From the NCBI GenBank assembly GCA_045106675.1, contig JBGCFA010000254.1, positions 1 to 9,475 of the forward strand: a stretch of 9,475 bases of DNA. The letters run 5' to 3'. The notes beneath the pieces are model-generated. The model had not been told where the DNA came from. It did not search any database and saw nothing but the letters and a program-made list of their open reading frames with translations. Of this stretch, positions 1 to 6,384 are shown one piece after another. The position numbers and the translations under genes were made by a program. Within the stretch, counting starts at the first letter, position 1. Every line of letters starts with the position of its first letter. The stretch comes from JBCAWW01 sp045106675. GTDB lineage: Bacteria; Bacteroidota; Bacteroidia; J057.

Positions 1-1038
1 AAAGACAATATCACGACCTTCCATGCGCAACAATGGGAAGATTTTGAGCCTATTGAAACTATGCCTGGCGTTCGCTGTTGGCGTAAAAGTGTGCCTATCA
101 GCCGAGTTGGCTTATACATTCCCGGCGGCACGGCCCCCTTATTTTCTTCAATCCTAATGCTGGGTATTCCTGCTTTGATAGCAGGTTGTGAGACATTGGT
201 ACTCTGTACGCCGCCTAGCAAAGACGGCAGTGTCAATCCGGTTATGCTATTCACGGCTGCGTTGTTGGGGATCAATCAGGTCTTCAAAGTTGGCGGGGCG
301 CAAGCAGTAGCCGCGATGGCCTATGGCACAGAGACAGTGCCACAAGTGTATAAAATTTTTGGTCCGGGAAATCAGTATGTAACCCTTGCCAAGCAATTGA
401 TCAGCCGCGATGGAGTGGCGATTGATATGCCAGCTGGCCCTTCGGAAGTGGCCGTAGTGGGAGACGATAGTGCTGACCCTAGCTTTGTGGCGGCAGATTT
501 ATTGTCGCAAGCAGAGCATGGGATTGATAGTCAAGTCTTACTCGTTTCGCAAAGCGAGACGTTTGTCAAAGGAGTAGAACAAGCATTGGAGATACAGATT
601 CAAACGCTACCCAGAGAGCAAATCGCCCGCCAAGCACTGGCCAATAGCAAAAGTATCATCCTCAAGACAGAAGATGAGGTAATCGATCTGATCAACCAAT
701 ATGCGCCAGAGCACCTGATTTTGGCGGTAGAAAATGACGAAGCCTTTGGCGAACGCATCCTCAACGCTGGTTCAGTCTTTTTGGGACATTATACTCCCGA
801 AAGCGTAGGAGACTATGCCTCGGGCACCAATCATACCTTACCGACCAATGGATATGCAAGGGCATATAGCGGGGTTTCCCTAGATAGTTTTCTCAAGAAG
901 ATTACCTTTCAAAAACTAAGTCCTGCGGGATTACAAGCTATCGGTCCTGCCGTCGAACTGATGGCTGAGGCCGAAGAACTAGCCGCTCATAAGTTGGCCG
1001 TAAGCGTCAGATTAGCCAAACTCAAACAAGCAGAGTAA
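1..1038 (+). CDS. hisD: Histidinol dehydrogenase, 5'-truncated by the window edge
   Basis: This enzyme carries out the last two steps of histidine synthesis: NAD-dependent oxidation of L-histidinol via histidinal to L-histidine, in the cytoplasm with one Zn ion. The frame is open from base 1, and the first 20 codons already match the family (NITTFH), so the ATG at 61 is internal. Counting from base 1, 345 residues are present. The zinc ligands and catalytic pair sit at Q170 and H173 (SQAEH), E237-H238 (APEHL), D271 (VGDYASGTNH) and H330 (AAHKLAV). Their spacing equals that of E. coli Q259/H262/E326/H327/D360/H419 as I recall it. This implies about 89 missing residues and a normal full length near 434. 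GLYIPGGTAP at about 37-46 is a further family signature. The TAA overlaps the hisC ATG by one base (TAATG), so the genes are probably translationally coupled. hisG would be expected just upstream. Confidence 0.97.
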   Translation, partial: KDNITTFHAQQWEDFEPIETMPGVRCWRKSVPISRVGLYIPGGTAPLFSSILMLGIPALIAGCETLVLCTPPSKDGSVNPVMLFTAALLGINQVFKVGGAQAVAAMAYGTETVPQVYKIFGPGNQYVTLAKQLISRDGVAIDMPAGPSEVAVVGDDSADPSFVAADLLSQAEHGIDSQVLLVSQSETFVKGVEQALEIQIQTLPREQIARQALANSKSIILKTEDEVIDLINQYAPEHLILAVENDEAFGERILNAGSVFLGHYTPESVGDYASGTNHTLPTNGYARAYSGVSLDSFLKKITFQKLSPAGLQAIGPAVELMAEAEELAAHKLAVSVRLAKLKQAE

Positions 1039-2093
1039 TGAATATTCAAGACTTGATTCGGCCTCATATCCGAGATCTAATGCCTTATTCATCTGCGCGT
1101 GATGAGTATAGTGGCAAAGTGGGCGTATTTTTAGATGCCAACGACAACCCTCTCGGTTCTGTGGGAGGTGGACGCTACGAGCGTTATCCTGATCCACATC
1201 AGCGAGCCATCAAGGAGCGTTTGGCTGAGATTAAGGGCGTGCGACCCGCCCAAATCTTCATCGGCAATGGTAGTGATGAGGCAATCGACCTATTATTCAG
1301 GACGTTCTGCGAAGCAGGCCAAGACCACATCCTCCTCAATCCGCCGACTTATGGTATGTATAAGGTCAGTGCGGAGATCAATGGGATCGAGATTCAGAGT
1401 AGTAATTTGACTCTTGATTATCAATTAGATATGGCCGCCCTTGGCGAACGCTTGGTCACAGAGCCTAAGCTTACCTTTTTGTGTTCACCCAACAATCCAA
1501 CTGGCAATCTACTGCGGAGAGAAGATATCATTTCAGTTCTAGAGCAGTCAAATGGATTGGTCATCGTGGATGAGGCTTATATAGATTTTGCGCCCGAGGC
1601 AACGCTATTACCTCTATTGGACCAGTATCCCAATTTGGTGGTGCTACAGACCTTTTCGAAGGCATGGGGTATGGCAGGCTTACGTTGTGGGATGGCTTTT
1701 GGACATCCTGAAGTGATTGCGGCTATGAATCGTATCAAACCACCTTATAATGTAAATCAACTAACTCAAGAGGCAGTATTGCATGCTTTGGGGAAACTGG
1801 AGGAGAAGGAGACAATGGTTGCAGAGATACTCGTAGCTCGCAGTTCTCTGATAGAAGCTTTGGCTGCTTTAGAGATAGTGGAACATATATTCCCTACGGA
1901 TGCAAACTTTGTCTTGATTAAGGTCGCAGATCCTAATGCTATCTATCAAGCTTTGATTGAGCAGCAGATCATCATCCGCAATCGCTCCAAAGTGGTACTA
2001 TGTGAAGGTTGTCTGCGTATCACAATAGGCAGCAAGGCCGAAAACGAACAATTAATCAACGCAATGCGAGGACTCGCAAAAACGATAGCATGA
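1038..2093 (+). CDS. hisC: Histidinol-phosphate aminotransferase
   Basis: This PLP-dependent fold-type I aminotransferase converts imidazole acetol phosphate plus glutamate to L-histidinol phosphate and 2-oxoglutarate. The 351 residues are a normal length. Visible motifs in order are LDANDNPLG (32-40, substrate side), GNGSDEAIDLL (76-86, phosphate/PLP contact), SPNNPTGN (150-157), VDEAYIDF (177-184, the Asp that pairs with the pyridine nitrogen), and TFSKAWGMAGLRCG (205-218). K208 is the Schiff-base lysine and R216 a cofactor-phosphate contact. RIKPPYNVN (232-240) is also typical of HisC. The start at 1038 overlaps the hisD stop by one base. The stop at 2091-2093 overlaps the hisB start (ATGA), so the gene is embedded in a coupled operon. 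No broken or missing catalytic residue is seen. Confidence 0.97.
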   Translation: MNIQDLIRPHIRDLMPYSSARDEYSGKVGVFLDANDNPLGSVGGGRYERYPDPHQRAIKERLAEIKGVRPAQIFIGNGSDEAIDLLFRTFCEAGQDHILLNPPTYGMYKVSAEINGIEIQSSNLTLDYQLDMAALGERLVTEPKLTFLCSPNNPTGNLLRREDIISVLEQSNGLVIVDEAYIDFAPEATLLPLLDQYPNLVVLQTFSKAWGMAGLRCGMAFGHPEVIAAMNRIKPPYNVNQLTQEAVLHALGKLEEKETMVAEILVARSSLIEALAALEIVEHIFPTDANFVLIKVADPNAIYQALIEQQIIIRNRSKVVLCEGCLRITIGSKAENEQLINAMRGLAKTIA

Positions 2094-3235
2094 AAAAGGT
2101 ATTATTTTTAGATCGAGACGGCACACTGATCGTCGAACCTCCTGAAGATTATCAAGTAGATCGCTTTGATAAACTGGCTTTTTTGCCGGGAGTGATCCAA
2201 GAGTTGGTCCGTCTTAAGGCGGCAAGCGACTATGTTTGGGTGATGATCACCAATCAAGATGGTTTGGGTACGGATGGATTTCCAGAGGAAAGCTTTTGGC
2301 CTGTCCATAATCTAATGATGCAAATCTTGGAGGGAGAAGGCATCACGTTCGACGAAGTCGTGATTGATAAAACTTATAAAAAGGACAATCAACCTACTCG
2401 TAAGCCCAATACTGGCCTAGTAACTCAATATATGACGGGAGAGTATGATCTGGAGAACTCTATTGTCGTAGGAGATCGGCCTAGTGATATTCAATTGGCC
2501 AAGAATCTCGGTGCTAAAGGGATTTTGTTGGGACGTAGTGTAGATGGATTAGATGATGAATGGGATCTCAACGAGCTCAAAAAGGACACTTTAGTCTTAA
2601 GATGTGAAGCTTGGGAAGAGATTACAGATTTTCTCCTCGCTGAATCTTCTAGTGGGCGCCAAGCTAGCATACACAGAGTTACTAAAGAGACTGATGTAAA
2701 AGTGAGGTTAGATTTGGATGGGACTGGGCAGACGAATGCAGTAACTGGAATCGGTTTTTTTGACCATATGTTGGATCAGTTAGGGAAACACGGCAAATTG
2801 AATCTCGAGATCAAGGTTGAGGGCGATCTACATATAGATACGCATCATACGATTGAAGATACTGGCTTGGCATTAGGGCAAGCGTTCCGCGAAGCGATAG
2901 GAGATAAGCGTGGCATCGAAAGATATGGCTGCTTCAATCTGGTAATGGACGATGCCTTGGCGCAAGTAGCGATTGACTTCTCTGGTCGGCCGATGTTAGT
3001 CTGGGATGCGGATTATGGTCGTGATAAGGTGGGAGAGATGCCTACGGAAATGGTGGAGCACTTTTTCCAGTCGTTTTGTGATACGGCTCGCTGCAATTTG
3101 CACATCAGAGTCAGTGGCCGTAATGCGCATCATATGGTGGAGGCTACCTTTAAAGGAGTGGCTCGCGCGATACGCAACGCCAAAACAAAGATAGCAGGAG
3201 ATAATAGCCTGCCTAGCACTAAAGGAGTGTTGTAA
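2090..3235 (+). CDS. hisB: Bifunctional histidinol-phosphatase / imidazoleglycerol-phosphate dehydratase
   Basis: This is a two-domain enzyme of 381 residues that catalyses two non-consecutive histidine steps. Residues 1 to about 170 form a HAD phosphatase acting on histidinol phosphate: nucleophile D8 and acid D10 (FLDRDGT), MITNQDG at 52-58, K105 and VVGDRPSD at 126-133. Residues about 190-381 form the Mn-dependent dehydratase of imidazoleglycerol phosphate: GFFDHMLDQ (222-230), HHTIED (252-257), DD (287-288), EHFF (323-326), NAHHMVE (345-351) and the tail SLPSTKGVL. I chose the ATG at 2090 because MKKVLFLDRDG is the normal N-terminus and it gives an ATGA overlap with hisC. A longer start at 2009 would add 27 unrelated residues inside hisC. 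One oddity is that the loop just before RKP lacks the Cys/His zinc-binding set of E. coli HisB-N. The fused form is known in enterobacteria and Bacteroidota. Confidence 0.97.
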   Translation: MKKVLFLDRDGTLIVEPPEDYQVDRFDKLAFLPGVIQELVRLKAASDYVWVMITNQDGLGTDGFPEESFWPVHNLMMQILEGEGITFDEVVIDKTYKKDNQPTRKPNTGLVTQYMTGEYDLENSIVVGDRPSDIQLAKNLGAKGILLGRSVDGLDDEWDLNELKKDTLVLRCEAWEEITDFLLAESSSGRQASIHRVTKETDVKVRLDLDGTGQTNAVTGIGFFDHMLDQLGKHGKLNLEIKVEGDLHIDTHHTIEDTGLALGQAFREAIGDKRGIERYGCFNLVMDDALAQVAIDFSGRPMLVWDADYGRDKVGEMPTEMVEHFFQSFCDTARCNLHIRVSGRNAHHMVEATFKGVARAIRNAKTKIAGDNSLPSTKGVL

Positions 3236-3320
3236 GGGGGAGTGTAGAAACGAGCAAGAAAAATCTGAAAAGGATAATTACTTAAATCTTCCTTGTTCTT
3301 TGTTTTGATTTAGCCTTTTA

Positions 3321-3911
3321 CTAGGCCGCATAACCTTCCACCAGTTTTTTTACTTGGTGGAGATGCGTGATCTTTTGCGGCTTACGGAGATTGAGGGCTG
3401 TTTGGGTGAAGTATTCGTGGTCTTGGAGGAAGCTTAGTTGTAAGCGATTCCATGCCTCATCATCTTTGACGATGCCGTGATCGAGGAACTCGCGATATAG
3501 GGTATTACCAATTTGGTAGAACTTTTGAGTCCCTAGATAATAGAGGTCTGCGTCACAGAGGATTTCGGAGAGATGATCTTGCGGCGCTTGCGGTATGCGA
3601 GTAGCCATGATCATCTCACAGATCTGCTTAATCTGTGGGTCTGTATAACCAAAACCGGGAAGGACTTTTGCAACTAGTTGACAGCCAACGATTTCGTGAT
3701 TTTGATAGGTGATCAGAAAGCCACAATCATGAAAAAGCGCTGCAGTTTGTAGCAGGCGTAAGTCATCACCTTTGATTTGCTCATGATAAGCAATCTCAGT
3801 AGCAGCCTCATAGACATCTCTAGTATGCTGTGGGCTGTGATAATACAGATTGATAGGAAGTTCCTGGTCTAAACGGTTCAGGATGTACGTTTTCGCTCGA
3901 TCAAAGTCCAT
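3321..3911 (-). CDS. Small HD-domain metal-dependent phosphohydrolase
   Basis: The predicted product is a soluble 196-residue protein of the HD superfamily, usually phosphomonoesterases or phosphodiesterases acting on nucleotides. The metal-binding set is intact: H29 in YYHSPQHTRDV, H61-D62 in ALFHDCGF, and D120/D122 in LCDADLYYLG. ATRIPQ (103-108) resembles the segment that usually lies between the second and third metal sites. No signal peptide, membrane segment or second domain is seen. The open frame extends to 3974, but that start would overlap the hisH coding region. M22 of the long frame, at 3911, begins a natural N-terminus (MDFDRAKTYIL) and leaves a 43-base divergent gap to hisH. The gene sits on the opposite strand between hisB, with which it converges, and hisH. 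The substrate cannot be read from the sequence, and a role in histidine synthesis is not implied. Confidence 0.85.
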   Translation of the reverse strand: MDFDRAKTYILNRLDQELPINLYYHSPQHTRDVYEAATEIAYHEQIKGDDLRLLQTAALFHDCGFLITYQNHEIVGCQLVAKVLPGFGYTDPQIKQICEMIMATRIPQAPQDHLSEILCDADLYYLGTQKFYQIGNTLYREFLDHGIVKDDEAWNRLQLSFLQDHEYFTQTALNLRKPQKITHLHQVKKLVEGYAA

Positions 3912-3954
3912 TGGGTTTGCATTAGGACAATAATATCTTGAATACGAGTATAAT

Positions 3955-4539
3955 ATGAATATTGTTATAATCAAATATAATGCCGGTAACGTTCTTTCAG
4001 TTACGCATGCGCTTCAACGCTTAGGAGTCGAGCCGATCTTGACGGATGATCCCGAAAGTATCCGAGCTGCTGATAAGGTGATTTTTCCCGGAGTGGGAGA
4101 AGCGAGTACTACGATGCAATATCTGCGCAAGACGGGCTTAGATTTGTTGATTCCGAGCCTTAAGCAGCAGGTTTTGGGGATATGTCTCGGTATGCAATTG
4201 ATGTGCGAGCATTCGGAGGAAGGTGATGTCGCTGGTTTAGGGATCTTTCCTGAGCGAGTAAAGCTGTTTCCCTCTGGGGAACGCAAAGTCCCGCATATGG
4301 GATGGAACCGCTTGGAGAATCTGGAGACAAAATTGATGCAAAACCTACCGGAAGAAGCTTATGTTTATTTTGTACATAGTTATTATGTGGAGGCGGGACC
4401 CGACACTATTGCGACTACGGACTATGGAATAAACTTTAGTGCGGCTTTACATCGCAACAATTTTTATGCGACACAGTTTCACCCTGAAAAGAGTAGTAAA
4501 GTAGGGGCACAGATTTTGGACAATTTTTTGCAAATGTAA
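3955..4539 (+). CDS. hisH: Imidazole glycerol phosphate synthase, glutamine amidotransferase subunit
   Basis: HisH hydrolyses glutamine and passes ammonia to HisF. The HisHF complex makes imidazole glycerol phosphate and AICAR from PRFAR, linking histidine to purine synthesis. The 194-residue length is typical. The class I amidotransferase triad is complete: C77 in GICLGMQLM, and H176 and E178 in QFHPEKSS. Also visible are the N-terminal strand IKYNAGN (6-12), FPGVGE (44-49), KVPHMGWN (111-118) and YFVHSYY (138-144), all HisH hallmarks. The gene is separated from hisDCB by the oppositely oriented HD gene. It is not followed by hisA or hisF, so its obligate partner HisF must be encoded elsewhere. 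Its promoter must lie in, or overlap, the 43 bases at 3912-3954 or the 5' part of the HD gene. I see no clear consensus there. TATAAT directly abuts the ATG at 3949-3954, too close for a normal -10 box. Confidence 0.97.
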   Translation: MNIVIIKYNAGNVLSVTHALQRLGVEPILTDDPESIRAADKVIFPGVGEASTTMQYLRKTGLDLLIPSLKQQVLGICLGMQLMCEHSEEGDVAGLGIFPERVKLFPSGERKVPHMGWNRLENLETKLMQNLPEEAYVYFVHSYYVEAGPDTIATTDYGINFSAALHRNNFYATQFHPEKSSKVGAQILDNFLQM

Positions 4540-4573
4540 AAACTGTATCTTAGCGATTCTGACACGCAATCTC

Positions 4574-5248
4574 ATGGAGAAAATTGATAAGTGGAACCGA
4601 TTTGCGGTTCTTTTTCTTGCCATATTTCATTTAATTGGTATCATCGGGCTACACCTCAATCTGAAACCCGAAGTATTAGGTGGTACGAGTGTACGGGAGC
4701 TTTTTCAAAGTTTGGTACCTCTCAATATCCTTTTGACGCTAGGCATTATCTTACTTTTTCATAAACCTTGGAACCAGCGTACGGCTATATTTCTATTTGC
4801 CGTCTTTTGGATAGGTTATCTGGTTGAACTCATCGGCGTACGTACAGGCGCTATCTTTGGAGAGTATGCCTATGGCGATACTTTAGGACCGAAGGTAGCT
4901 GGAATCCCGCCCATGATTGGCCTCAATTGGGTATTGTTGATCTATTTGACCGGAAGCGTGGCCCAAGGCATAAGTTCTAATCTTTGGATAGGAGCGGCAA
5001 CTGGGGCGGCTTTGATGGTTGGCTTGGATGCCTTGATCGAACCGATGGCGGTCCGTTTTGACTTTTGGACTTGGGCAGGTGGAGAGATTCCATTGCTCAA
5101 TTTTTTTGGATGGTTTGTTATCTCTTATTTATTGCATCTTGGATTTTACTATATAGAGTCTAAGCCCGACAATCCCATTGCTAAATCAGTCTATGTCATT
5201 CAGCTATTGTTTTTTGGGATCATTTGGGTCATCTCAATGGCAACTTAA
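4574..5248 (+). CDS. Carotenoid biosynthesis membrane protein of the CruF/DUF422 family
   Basis: This is an integral inner-membrane protein of 224 residues with about seven hydrophobic helices, at roughly 10-28, 47-62, 70-88, 112-128, 136-154, 174-194 and 205-221. It matches the Caroten_synth (DUF422) family, whose members include CruF and bisanhydrobacterioruberin hydratase. These add water to the psi-end double bond of acyclic or monocyclic carotenoids (1',2'-hydration). Conserved features visible are E85, TGAIFGEYAYGDTLGPK (91-107), GIPPMIGLNW (110-119), the acidic GLDALIEP (150-157), FDFWTW (162-167) and LLNFFGWF (174-181). The gene starts 34 bases after the hisH stop and ends 3 bases before the next gene, so it may be read from the hisH transcript. 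No carotenoid gene such as crtB, crtI or crtY is seen beside it. The family is clear, but the exact substrate, and whether this member is a hydratase, is inferred. Confidence 0.85.
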   Translation: MEKIDKWNRFAVLFLAIFHLIGIIGLHLNLKPEVLGGTSVRELFQSLVPLNILLTLGIILLFHKPWNQRTAIFLFAVFWIGYLVELIGVRTGAIFGEYAYGDTLGPKVAGIPPMIGLNWVLLIYLTGSVAQGISSNLWIGAATGAALMVGLDALIEPMAVRFDFWTWAGGEIPLLNFFGWFVISYLLHLGFYYIESKPDNPIAKSVYVIQLLFFGIIWVISMAT

Positions 5249-5251
5249 TTT

Positions 5252-5851
5252 ATGCGACGTATCTGGCTTTTTGTAATCTGCTTTTGTTTCCTCGGCGGTT
5301 TGGCGAGTGGACAAAATCTGAATGGTGGCATCGTGATCGGACTCAATGGTAGTCAGGTTGATGGGGATGCCGATTTAGGGTTCCGCAAGGCGGGCCTATC
5401 AGTAGGGGGCTATGTGCAATACGCTCTGCGCGAATCTTTGACCCTTCGTCCCGAAATCCGCTTTGAACAACTCGGTAGTCGTAGCAAGTTCGATTTGATT
5501 GTCGGAACGGGCTATTTTAGTTTTCCTGTATTATTAGAATATGAGTTGCCGCTTGACCTTGGGGGAGGGGAGAGGCCTATAATCTTATTAGGAGGGCCAG
5601 TATTTGGAGTATTGCTTTATGGCCGAGATCTGAGTGGAGATCGAACTGCTGATTTGAGTCGTTTCGATTTTCGATTTGTAGGTGGCTTAGGCTTCCATTT
5701 TTCCGAGCGTTGGCATGGAGACTTTCGTTTGGGTTATTCTATTGACTCTTTTGTACGCACGAATTCCAGCCTGGCCAATAGCTTTCAACAAGGACGCCGT
5801 GCAGGGGCTTTCCATCGCTACCTGAGCCTCGGTCTTTACTATAGCTTATAG
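5252..5851 (+). CDS. Small PorT-like outer-membrane beta-barrel protein
   Basis: The 199-residue exported protein has a signal peptide at residues 1-20 (MRRIWLF followed by a hydrophobic run, ending LASG before Q21). The mature part is made of alternating amphipathic strands typical of the Bacteroidota outer-membrane beta-barrel family (PF13568). IGLNGSQVDGDADLGFRKAG (29-48) is the characteristic first strand and loop. VGGYVQYAL, LTLRPEIRFEQLGSRS, FSFPVLLEYELPL, FDFRFVGGLGFHF and WHGDFRLGYSID give further strands. The C-terminus YLSLGLYYSL is a plausible terminal strand for BAM recognition. It starts 3 bases after the carotenoid-protein stop, so the two are probably co-transcribed. No enzymatic motif is seen. 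Most family members have no assigned function; similarity to PorT of the T9SS is at family level only and does not show a secretion role. Confidence 0.85.
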   Translation: MRRIWLFVICFCFLGGLASGQNLNGGIVIGLNGSQVDGDADLGFRKAGLSVGGYVQYALRESLTLRPEIRFEQLGSRSKFDLIVGTGYFSFPVLLEYELPLDLGGGERPIILLGGPVFGVLLYGRDLSGDRTADLSRFDFRFVGGLGFHFSERWHGDFRLGYSIDSFVRTNSSLANSFQQGRRAGAFHRYLSLGLYYSL

Positions 5852-5908
5852 AGTCCCTTGGGACATTTTGTGTAATGCTTTTTAGGTATTATGTATATCT
5901 ATGCAATT

Positions 5909-5932
5909 ATTTTTAATATGGATATTAAAAAT
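5909..5932. repeat. 24-base AT palindrome
   Basis: Two perfect 11-base arms, ATTTTTAATAT (5909-5919) and ATATTAAAAAT (5922-5932), flank a GG centre. A further outward dyad, TATATC (5894-5899) and GATATA (5938-5943), makes the whole 50 bases roughly symmetrical. It lies 58 bases after the outer-membrane protein stop. The arms contain no G or C, so an RNA hairpin would be weak. A DNA-binding dyad or a chance AT-rich palindrome are both possible. Confidence 0.6.
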
Positions 5933-6028
5933 TGTGTGATATACGATGTTTGAAAATGGTTGAAAAATCGTTTTTTCTGTATTTTCTGTCTCGAAATATT
6001 CAAAAATGCTACTTGTTTATTGACTATC

Positions 6029-6072
6029 TGATACTTATGATCGTTTGCGCTTTGCGAACCTTCTAAGTATCA
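6029..6072. repeat. Nested stem-loop in the intergenic gap
   Basis: A perfect 9-bp outer stem, TGATACTTA (6029-6037) with TAAGTATCA (6064-6072), encloses a 6-bp inner stem, GTTTGC (6043-6048) with GCGAAC (6054-6059, one T-G wobble). The inner loop is 5 bases, and small internal loops of 5 and 4 bases separate the stems. The inner stem also contains a direct repeat TTTGCG c TTTGCG (6044-6056). There is no T tract after it in either direction, so it is not a standard intrinsic terminator. It could be an RNA element, an operator or a mobile-repeat remnant. Confidence 0.6.
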
Positions 6073-6109
6073 AAAGGCTTATTAGGTGATTTGAGGGCGA
6101 ATTTTGCTC

Positions 6110-6138
6110 TTTTTTTGCTGTTCTAGCAAGCAAAAAAA
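6110..6138. repeat. 10-bp inverted repeat with T and A tracts
   Basis: TTTTTTTGCT (6110-6119) pairs perfectly with AGCAAAAAAA (6129-6138) around a 9-base loop. An alternative closer pairing is TGCT (6116-6119) with AGCA (6125-6128). The T tract is on the 5' side and the A tract on the 3' side on both strands, the reverse of an intrinsic terminator. Its function is unknown. Confidence 0.45.
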
Positions 6139-6384
6139 CTCACCTTTCTCTAAAAATGTTTCATTGATACACGCTTTGTAATATTCGGCGCAAGGATAAA
6201 CTGACCGTTCAGTGTAAGGATTTGTACCGATGAAGAGCAAAAATACTCGGTTGAGAAGAGAAGGCGGGTAATGAGCGGTTATGATGCGTAATTTTATAAT
6301 GTTGGACGGAAGAAACGATGACTTCCTAACTCTTTCAGAAATAATCCAACTCGACTTTTCAAACTTTTGCATTATCTAAATATC

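Larger units (their letters stand above)
5852..6384. other. AT-rich non-coding gap with several inverted repeats
   Basis: These 533 bases contain no gene I can support. Just after the preceding stop there is a short GTCCC-tt-GGGAC dyad (5853-5864) followed by ATTTTG, a weak terminator candidate for the upstream gene set. Further on lie an AT palindrome (5909-5932), A/T hairpin arms at 5962-5967 and 5972-5977, a nested stem-loop (6029-6072), a 10-bp inverted repeat (6110-6138) and a short ACTGA-ccgt-TCAGT hairpin (6200-6213). The promoter and leader of the lectin gene should lie in the right-hand part. I found no good match to the Bacteroidota -33 TTTG / -7 TAnnTTTG consensus. A 96-codon minus-strand frame at 6082-6372 has no recognisable protein features. 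Confidence 0.7.

Noticed and set aside
2009..2089. Longer hisB with 27 extra N-terminal residues
   Set aside because: The extension lies inside hisC in another frame and is not HisB-like; the ATG at 2090 starts the normal N-terminus and gives an ATGA overlap.
3252..3298. Possible terminator between hisB and the HD gene (GAGCAAG 3252-3258 with CTTGTTC 3292-3298, followed by T-rich DNA)
   Set aside because: The loop is long, one pair is a wobble, and an alternative AAGGA/TCCTT pairing (3270-3274 with 3290-3294) competes. Too weak to list as a feature.
3916..3940. Promoter for hisH (TTTG at 3916-3919, TATCTTG at 3934-3940)
   Set aside because: The 14-base spacing is too short for the Bacteroidota consensus and the second box is one base short.
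3912..3974. Longer HD protein starting at 3974
   Set aside because: It would overlap the start of hisH on the opposite strand, and the extra 21 residues look like translated AT-rich spacer.
6110..6138. Inverted repeat as an intrinsic terminator
   Set aside because: The T tract precedes the stem and the A tract follows it on both strands, the opposite of what a terminator needs.
6082..6372. Minus-strand frame of 96 codons
   Set aside because: No recognisable domain, no signal peptide, no start-site support; it spans several inverted repeats in AT-rich spacer and would overlap the lectin leader.
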